From the NCBI GenBank assembly GCA_030159075.1, contig BROG01000258.1, positions 852,001 to 916,000 of the forward strand: DNA of 64,000 bases. Reading direction: 5' to 3'. Position numbers and translations under genes: made by a program. The stretch comes from Atrina japonica. Lineage: Eukaryota > Mollusca > Bivalvia > Pterioida > Pinnidae. Positions 58,301 through 64,000 of this stretch are shown here, in pieces. The notes below the pieces were generated by a model. It was not told where the DNA came from and did not search any database. It saw only the letters and a list, made by a program, of their open reading frames with translations. Position 1 is the stretch's first letter; each line of letters starts with the position of its first letter.

Positions 58301-61300
58301 ACCACCTGTCTTGAGAGACCACTCAAGTGATAGACCACCTGTCTTGAGAGACCGCTCAAGTGATAGACCACCTGTCTTGAGAGACCGCTCAAGTGATAGA
58401 CCACCTGTCTTGAGAGACCGCTCAAGTGATAGACCACCTGTCTTGAGAGACCACTCAAGTGAAAGACCACCTGTATTGAGAGACAGCTCAAGTGATAGAC
58501 CACCTGTCTTGAGAGACCACTCAAGTGAAAGACCACCTGTCTTGAGAGACCACTCAAGTGAAAGACCACCTGTATTGAGAGACAGCTCAAGTGATAGACC
58601 ACCTGTCTTGAGAGACCACTCAAGTGAAAGACCACCTGTATTGAGAGACAGCTCAAGTGATAGACCACCTGTCTTGAGAGACCATGCTGGTGAAAGACCA
58701 CCTGGCTTAAAAGACCACATTCGAAAAACCATGAGATCTCTTTTAAGAGACCACCTATCTTAAAAGACCACATTTCAGTGGCAGAGGGGCCATCTTTCAC
58801 AGCAAGTAGCACTGTATATACCAAAAATTGTGCACAAACTTTGTGACTTGGTAAAGAAAATCTGCACAGTTTGTCAAATTGTGAGTGAGTGAAATGGGTA
58901 ATACAAAACTGTGTGAGTAGGTAAAAAATGTTTTTATAAATTGTGTGATAGGGCAAAAAAAGTCTTTAAAATGTTTGTTTAAAACTGTGGCATGGAAAAA
59001 ATGTCTGCAAAAGACCATGACTTTGAAAAAATTGTCTGCATAAAACAGGGTGACTGCGTAATAAAGACTGTAAAAATAGTGATTAAGTAAACAAAGACAT
59101 GTATGTATAAAATTGTATGATTGGGTTAGAAAAATGACTAAAACGTTGTGACTAGGTTAAAATGTTTGTGTAAACTGTGTGACAAAGTAAAAACCTCTCA
59201 GCCAAAGAGGTCTTGATTTCAGTAATGGTACCTGTAGCTGGCTTTTATGTGCATCTCTTAAGAAGAATCAGGATTATTTTTCAACATACTGACCAATCAG
59301 ATTCAGTAATCAATTCAATGTATGTATTTTCTAGCTTCATCATTTTCATGTATTTACTGAGTGGAGAACTGTATGTCATTGGCTCTCATTTTGACAAATC
59401 ATTAACTACAGTAGTACCTGTCTTGAGAGACCACTGTCATGAACGACCATCTGTATTTTGAGATCACATTTTGAAATCCACTTAGTTACATTAAATATCA
59501 TTGTAAATAAAAGCTCTTTTGAGAGACCACCTGTCTTGAGAGGTGACATTTCAGAGGCAGAAAAGGTGGTCTCTAAAGACAGATTCCACTGTATACTATA
59601 CCTGTCATTATAAAACCACTGTATACTATACCTGTCATTATAAAGCCACTGTATACTATACCTGTCATTATAAAGCCACTGTGTACTATACCTGTCATTA
59701 TAAAGCCACTGTATACTATACCTGTCATTATAAAGCCACTGTATACTATACCTGTCATTATAAAGCCACTGTATACTGTACCTGTCATTATAAAGCCACT
59801 GTATACTATACCTGTCATTATAAAGCCACTGTATACTATACCTGTCATTATAAAGCCACTGTATACTATACCTGTCATTATAAAGCCACTGTATACTATA
59901 CCTGTCATTATAAAGCCACTGTATACTATACCTGTCATTATAAAGCCACTGTATACTGTACCTGTCATTATAAAGCCACTGGACAAACTCAGTTGCAGTC
60001 CAGTACGTGCTGTTGGCAATGTCAATACCATCTGACCAAATGATGTCCGGTTTGTATCGTTCAACAAGCTCAAATAATTCTGGCATAGTTTTAGTCTAAA
60101 AAAGAAATAAATAAAAATAGAAGTAAGGAAGCAAAAACCATCAGCTGAGGGATAATAGATCTAAATTCAATATAATAACCCCCTTCCAAAAAAGTACCCT
60201 TTTTATAAGAATACTCAAATGATCTACCTTTACAAAATCCTTTGTGGTATATCCATTTGCTTTATCCTTCATGTACAGTGGGTTGAACCACTCAAACAGA
60301 GAGTGGTATAGTCCACCATGTATACCTTTACTCCTGACAGCATCCAAAAGCTCACCTACATGTATAATAAAATCAAAATCAGGAAAAGATGATCATGAAT
60401 ATGCATTTTTGTTGTTGCTTTTCTCATGTTTTACGCGTAATGCAACACTTGATTTTTGGACAAAGTCATTTTTGCACTCCATCAAACAAGTAGATTTCAG
60501 TACGACTTGTTGTGCAGACTAGTGTAAAATTTCATGATCGTTGACCCCTGATAGTGGCAACCCATTTTGAATTGTAGAAGGAAAAGGTGTGGGAAAATGC
60601 CACCAGTAGCATTGCAACATATTCAGCTTGGATTCCAGTGAAGCTTGACCCTGTGCTGACAAGAGGAGAGAGATCAGGGGTGTGTGTTTTATCAAGACGT
60701 CATACAGTGTAGGTCGTAAGTCATGCGACTTAAGTTATTTGAACCAGTTTATCAGCCTTACTCTAACTCAAGTATTGTGGTTCCACCATAGAGTGCTCGA
60801 TTTGCAACAGGAGGGTAGCAGGTTCAAACTTTGGTGGAGGCGGCTGGCTTTCCTGTCCTTCAGATGAGACAGTAAAAACTGAGGCCCCGTGTCACAGTTG
60901 GTGTCGGCATGTTAAAGAACCCTCACTGCTCAATGGCCATAAGTGCTGAGCATAGGCCAAACTTGGCAACCCTTCACTGGCATTTGGTGATGTCTCCATA
61001 GGAGTGAAACTGAAAGATCCGCGAGTCGGATGTTAAACAACAATACAACATCTAACTCAAGTGTGACTGTTGAGGCCTGGAGTTCTTGTAATTTAAATGG
61101 TCAATAAATTGCTATAACCCATTTCGCCATGAATTCCTCACTAACTACATGTACACGTATATGTATGAGCAAGTACATCTGCACACTGTGTTATCCATCA
61201 CAAATCTGTGAACAGTTGCTACATGTACATTTGCACACTGTGTTATCCATCACAAATCTGTGAACAGTTGCTACAAGTACATCTGAACACTGTTATCCAT

Positions 61301-63317
61301 CACAAATCTGTGAACAGTTGATACAAGTACATCTGCACACTGTGTTATCCATCACAAATCTGTGAACAGTTGCTACATGTACATCTGAACACTGTTATCC
61401 ATCACAAATCTGTGAACAGTTGATACAAGTACATCTGCACACTGTGTTATCCATCACAAATCTGTGAACAGTTGATACAAGTACATCTGCACACTGTGTT
61501 ATCCATCACAAATCTGTGAACAGTTGATACAAGTACATCTGAACACTGTTATCCATCACAAATCTGTGAACAGTTGATACAAGTACATCTGCACACTGTG
61601 TTATCCATCACAAATCTGTGAACAGTTGCTACATGTACATCTGCACACTGTTATCCATCACAAATCTGTGAACAGTTGCTACATGTACATCTGCACACTG
61701 TGTTATCCATCACAAATCTGTGAACAGTTGATACAAGTACATCTGCACACTGTGTTATCCATCACAAATCTGTGAACAGTTGATACAAGTACATCTGAAC
61801 ACTGTGTTATCCATCACAAATCTGTGAACAGTTGATACAAGTACATCTGCACACTGTGTTATCCATCACAAATCTGTGAACAGTTGATACAAGTACATCT
61901 GAACACTGTGTTATCCATCACAAATCTGTGAACAGTTGATACAAGTACATCTGCACACTGTGTTATCCATCACAAATCTGTGAACAGTTGATACAAGTAC
62001 ATCTGAACACTGTTATCCATCACAAATCTGTGAACAGTTGATACATGTACATCTGCACACTGTGTTATCCATCACAAATCTGTGAACAGTTGATACAAGT
62101 ACATTGTACATGCTCTAAGTGAACAACTTTGAAAATTATATACGAAAAAACAATCAGAATCATTAAAAACAAACTAAAAAACATCAACACATGATATACG
62201 TCAATCCATGATATACAGTAGAACTTCAATGAGTTGAATTTCTCAATGTTTCGAACTATTCACAATGTCCTGAATAATTTTGTTATTTAACGCTACATGT
62301 ACACATTTTATAATTTGAATTTTCATGAGTTGAATTTCTCGATATTTCAAATAATTTTTGGGCCCATTTCTATAAAAACAACAAAAATTCCTGCATATAA
62401 TCAAAGTCAAAATTTACATTATCTCATGATAATTCTTCTCCTTCTCATAAACACTCAATGTTTAAATGTAGCACTAATTATTAATCATAATGACTGTTTA
62501 TGTCTTAAATGCTTTTGAAGCAGTTATATATACCTTAAAGAACCTGTGAAACAAAAACGTCTGGTTCTCAGTTACCATCCAGGAGTCCAAGTCGCGATGT
62601 TTCACACTTTTCTAGGTGGTCCCTTGAATTTCGACTCATTGATTGTGATTGAAGTTCTACTGTATGTTTAAACAGGAGTTCCCTCCCTTATCTATATCTG
62701 TGGCAAATCACAAGCAAATTGATATTTTATTTTGGACATGCATATAAATTGTATACATAGCAATATTGCTTTCCAAAATAAACATGTGACCTTCCCTGAA
62801 AACACTTTTGTGTAAAAGTAGTAGAAAATATGATCTTTTTTGCATTAGCATTTCTCCTACATGTAAAACTTTTTCTTGAATTTTGTATTAACATATCCAG
62901 TTGGGTTAAATCATATCCAATTCCCATATTCCACCACATTTCTTTGTGAGCATGTATTACATATGTATGATTTGATTTGATTTTTTGTTTTACGCCATAC
63001 TCAACAATCTTTCAGTCATATGATGGCGTCCAGTTTTTATTGGTGGAGGAGAAACCCCGGTTACCTGGGTAAAGACCACCGACCTTCCGCAAGAAAACTG
63101 GCAAACTTTCCCACTTAATTCGAAGTAACCCTAGCATACATATGTATGACAGAATGTTGTTATGAATACAGAAGGAAAACGTTTTGATAACAATGTTGTG
63201 AAACACTGACCAACTAGATCCCGATTAGGTCCAACGTCCATGGCATTCCAATTCCATGAATACTTAGATGGCCATAGAGTGTATCCTTCATGATGTTTTG
63301 ATGTCAACACAATATAT
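52100..63317 (-). CDS. FUCA: Alpha-L-fucosidase (GH29), 3' seven coding exons, gene partial
   Basis: Glycoside hydrolase family 29 enzyme that removes terminal alpha-L-fucose from glycans, in lysosomes or secreted. The exons are 63317-63211, 60355-60228, 60095-59962, 57918-57821, 56537-56405, 54151-53981 and 52352-52100. All junctions are AG/GT with matching phases and sum to 1,024 bp, about 341 codons out of a usual 450-470. The signal peptide and the N-terminal part of the barrel lie beyond 64000. Diagnostic motifs include TSKHHEGY (active-site His pair), YHSLFEW, IIWSDG (nucleophile Asp), NDRWG, the [17 protein letters not shown] region (probable acid/base Glu by family correspondence) and [11 protein letters not shown]. 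Sequons NST and NDT fit a glycoprotein. No frameshift or stop was found, so the gene looks intact. Whether it is the FUCA1 or FUCA2 type cannot be said. Confidence 0.96.
53660..53805 (-). mobile_element. SINE family A in a fucosidase intron, minus strand
   Basis: On the minus strand: GGCTCAGTTGGTAGCGCGAT, TTGATCATGAGTTCAAGGCC, GGTTGGTTTCCTGTCC, then a jump to GTTCTTGAGTGGGATGTTAA. The middle of the family body is deleted. Confidence 0.8.
53981..54151 (-). CDS. FUCA: Fucosidase exon f
   Basis: Acceptor TTTTTTTAAAG and donor GTAAGC. It encodes [39 protein letters not shown] and [13 protein letters not shown]-x-IGPT-x-G is the end of the catalytic barrel in GH29. Asp replaces the commoner Asn before IGPT. 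Phase 2 in, phase 2 out. Confidence 0.94.
56405..56537 (-). CDS. FUCA: Fucosidase exon e
   Basis: Acceptor TTTTTTTCAG and donor GTAAGT. It encodes [20 protein letters not shown], then YRRD and the helix [11 protein letters not shown]. The Glu of FEN corresponds by position to the acid/base residue of animal fucosidases. Phase 1 in, phase 2 out. Confidence 0.93.
56570..56735. repeat. CA-rich microsatellite in a fucosidase intron
   Basis: Interrupted ACACA repeats with ACAAACAAACAC and CACACAC tracts. Confidence 0.9.
57330..57354 (-). repeat. Intronic copy of the exon d 3' end and donor
   Basis: 24 of 25 bp equal the exon d/intron boundary at 57816-57840, including the donor GTAAG. A weaker third copy (about 18 of 24) lies at 57102-57125. 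No acceptor or upstream exon part accompanies the copies. Confidence 0.8.
57373..57545. mobile_element. Short Tigger-like MITE, diverged
   Basis: The right end GTGGTTTTACTG before TA and internal GGTGGTCTTTATAC/AAAGACC blocks resemble the other CAGTnnAACC elements. The left end, near ACTGTGATACTTGTATATAA, is less certain. Confidence 0.4.
57821..57918 (-). CDS. FUCA: Fucosidase exon d
   Basis: Acceptor TTATTTTTCAG and donor GTAAGG. It encodes [16 protein letters not shown], then [19 protein letters not shown] is a GH29 hallmark. Phase 2 in, phase 1 out. Confidence 0.94.
58101..58814. mobile_element. Tigger-like MITE with internal 33-bp amplification
   Basis: It begins GTAGAACCTGTCTTGAGAGA after TA and ends GTAGCACTG before TA. 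The right end (ACATTTCAGTGGCAG) aligns with that of the 59409-59591 element (ACATTTCAGAGGCAG). Most of the interior is a minisatellite made from its own subterminal sequence. Confidence 0.7.
58112..58735. repeat. 33-bp minisatellite, ~19 copies
   Basis: Units contain CTCAAGTGATAGACCACCTG then TCTTGAGAGACC(G/A). The ends CTCAAG and CTTGAG are complementary, so each unit can form a hairpin. The period is a multiple of three, and frames of about 214-310 residues are open on both strands. These are repeat artefacts in an intron. Confidence 0.95.
59409..59591. mobile_element. Tigger-like MITE abutting the donor minisatellite
   Basis: It starts CAGTAGTACCTGTCTTGAGA after TA (59407-59408) and ends CAGATTCCACTG before TA (59592-59593). 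The inner ends carry GAGAGACCAC and its inverse GGTGGTCTCT. The terminal CCACTG is also the sequence at which the repeat units join. Confidence 0.7.
59592..59981 (-). repeat. 30-bp minisatellite carrying 13 copies of the exon c splice donor
   Basis: The unit on the minus strand is CAGTGGCTTTATAATGACAG followed by GTATAGTATA. The first 20 bp copy the exon end and the last 10 the start of the intron. Candidate donors lie every 30 bp from 59961 down to 59601. Two copies have GTACAG and the others GTATAG. All copies translate in the exon frame as a 10-residue [10 protein letters not shown] unit, with substitutions such as L to F or I to T. Confidence 0.95.
59962..60095 (-). CDS. FUCA: Fucosidase exon c, nucleophile exon with a repeated 3' end
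   Basis: Acceptor TTTTTTAG, then [20 protein letters not shown] and SDG (the Asp is the expected nucleophile), [10 protein letters not shown] and VQWLYND. The orthodox donor follows AATGACAG at 59961. The final 20 bp and this donor are repeated 12 more times downstream at a 30-bp period without breaking frame. The next exon begins with T, giving AG|T = Ser, which matches the usual LYNDS-PVK of fucosidases. Confidence 0.92.
60228..60355 (-). CDS. FUCA: Fucosidase exon b
   Basis: Acceptor TACATGTAG (weak pyrimidine tract) and donor GTAGAT. It encodes [26 protein letters not shown] and TTKDFVK. Phase 1 in, phase 0 out. Confidence 0.92.
60765..61055 (+). mobile_element. SINE family A in a fucosidase intron
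   Basis: TGTGGTTCCACCATAGAGTG, CAGGAGGGTAGCAGGTTCAA (B-box-like), GACAGTAAAAACTGAGGCCC, AAGAACCCTCACTGCTCAAT, GCTGAGCATAGGCC and the tail GGATGTTAAACAACAATACA. It lies in the intron between exons a and b. Confidence 0.85.
61154..62105. repeat. ~52-bp tandem array, about 18 copies
   Basis: Units contain ACACTGTGTTATCCATCACA, AATCTGTGAACAGTTG and (A/C)TACA(A/T)GTACATCTG. Copies lacking the GTG (ACACTGTTATCC, 49 bp) alternate with full ones in a pattern suggesting amplification of multi-unit blocks. Intronic. Confidence 0.95.
62216..62662. mobile_element. Tigger-like MITE with CAGTAGAACTTCAAT termini
   Basis: 447 bp flanked by TA on both sides. It begins CAGTAGAACTTCAATGAGTT and ends ATTGAAGTTCTACTG, so the terminal 15 bp are perfect inverted repeats. 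The related motif GAGTTGAATTTCTCGAT repeats inside, near 62327. It resembles non-autonomous pogo/Tigger elements. No transposase is present. Confidence 0.85.
62968..63130 (-). mobile_element. SINE family B in a fucosidase intron, minus strand
   Basis: On the minus strand: TTTCTTGCGGAAGGTCGGTG, AACCGGGGTTTCTCCTCCAC, GACGCCATCATATGACTGAA and GGCGTAAAACAAAAAATC with an AAATC tail. The tRNA-like head is missing. Confidence 0.83.
63211..63317 (-). CDS. FUCA: Fucosidase exon a (first in window)
   Basis: Acceptor TTTCCAG ends at 63318 and donor GTCAGTG begins at 63210. It encodes [17 protein letters not shown] and then [15 protein letters not shown]. The HHEG histidines line the fucose site in GH29. 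The exon enters and leaves in phase 1. Confidence 0.93.
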
Positions 63318-63494
63318 CTGGAAACAAACAACAACAACAACAACAAATGATTCAGATTCTTTATGCATAACATCAGACTAACAACCTGGAAAATAATGAT
63401 AGCATACACATGTACATGTAACCTAATGGATAAGTTCATTAAATTATTCCAGAGATAAAATTTGGCAATAAAATAAAATAACCTGGTACACTGT

Positions 63495-63720
63495 CAAGCT
63501 GACATGATTTTGAATCAATTTTACATGATTGTCCTGACAAGCTGACATGATTTTGAATCAATTTTACATGATTGTCCTGACAAGCTGACATGATTTTGAA
63601 TCAATTTTACATGATTGTCCTGACAAGCTGACATGATTTTTAATCAATTTTACATGATTGTCCTGACAAGCTGACATGATTTTGAATCAATTTTACATGA
63701 TTGTCCTGACAAGCTGTCAT
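63495..63720. repeat. 43-bp tandem array, five copies plus decayed tail
   Basis: Units contain CAAGCTGACATGATTTTGAA then TCAATTTTACATGATTGTCC. Degenerate shorter units continue to about 63815. Confidence 0.93.
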
Positions 63721-63926
63721 AAGTACCATATATATTTGTCTACACTTGACATGATTGTATGACAAGCTGACATAATTGTCTAACAATTTGACATGATTGT
63801 CCGACAAGTTGACCTATGTCTACACTGCATTATTTGACAGGAAGCAAGTGAATAATGTAAATTTCTATAAAATTATCAAAATAAATGTAAGCATAGCCTA
63901 TATTATTATAGGTCGAAATTTCTGTC

Positions 63927-63992
63927 CCGATTTTAAGTGTTTTTTTTTCTTTTGTAAAATCACGATTTGCCAAAAAGCGCTTAAAATCGGGG
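63927..63992. repeat. Short foldback at the right edge
   Basis: CCCGATTTTAAGTG at about 63927 and CGCTTAAAATCGGG at about 63979 pair around a spacer of about 40 bp. It may be one small MITE. Confidence 0.6.
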
Positions 63993-64000
63993 AAGAAAAG

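Noticed and set aside
58024..58956. 310-residue minus-strand frame (and 214/216-residue partners)
   Set aside because: All arise from the 33-bp minisatellite in a fucosidase intron. Every frame without a stop in the unit stays open.
59543..60043. 166-residue plus-strand frame
   Set aside because: Antisense shadow of the 30-bp donor minisatellite.

Overview
This window looks like animal nuclear DNA, most likely from a mollusc and probably a bivalve. Both recognisable genes are of metazoan type, and the one on the minus strand has introns. The DNA is AT-rich and gene-poor. It is crowded with tRNA-derived SINEs, TA-flanked miniature transposons, minisatellites, microsatellites and one decayed tyrosine-recombinase retroelement. 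The bivalve call rests on remembered repeat styles and is an inference.

Only two host genes are supported. (1) A bZIP transcription factor of the NFIL3/PAR type lies on the plus strand. It has a probable TATA box near 32140, a non-coding first exon, an intron at 32262-32582 and an uninterrupted 336-residue coding sequence at 32646-33656. (2) An alpha-L-fucosidase (glycoside hydrolase family 29) lies on the minus strand between 63317 and 52100. Seven coding exons join with consistent phases at every junction. The N-terminal exons lie beyond the right edge of the window.

Layout. 1-5040: a diverged long inverted repeat enclosing a 5'-truncated LINE with a perfect 16-bp target-site duplication, a SINE and a near-perfect palindrome of about 165 bp. 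5460-11940: minisatellites and satellites, interrupted by an element built of GTGATATCAC palindromes. 11940-27590: microsatellites, several TIR elements whose interiors are palindromic arrays, SINEs and three foldbacks. 27590-31720: two copies of a roughly 1.5-1.7 kb repeat with internal 165-bp units. 32100-34210: the bZIP gene. 36175-40260: a tandem array abutting a degenerate DIRS/Ngaro-like retroelement. 40340-49700: SINEs, a possible Polinton/Maverick-type fragment and microsatellites. 50080-51770: tandem arrays downstream of the fucosidase. 52100-63317: the fucosidase, with its introns full of miniature transposons and minisatellites.

The most striking observation is in the fucosidase. 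The 3' end of the exon encoding the catalytic WSDG motif, together with its splice donor, is tandemly repeated 13 times at a 30-bp period. The period keeps the reading frame, so the array presents 13 in-phase candidate donors. The array abuts the end of a miniature transposon that shares a CCACTG terminus with the exon, which suggests how it arose. A second exon of the same gene has its donor region copied into the following intron.
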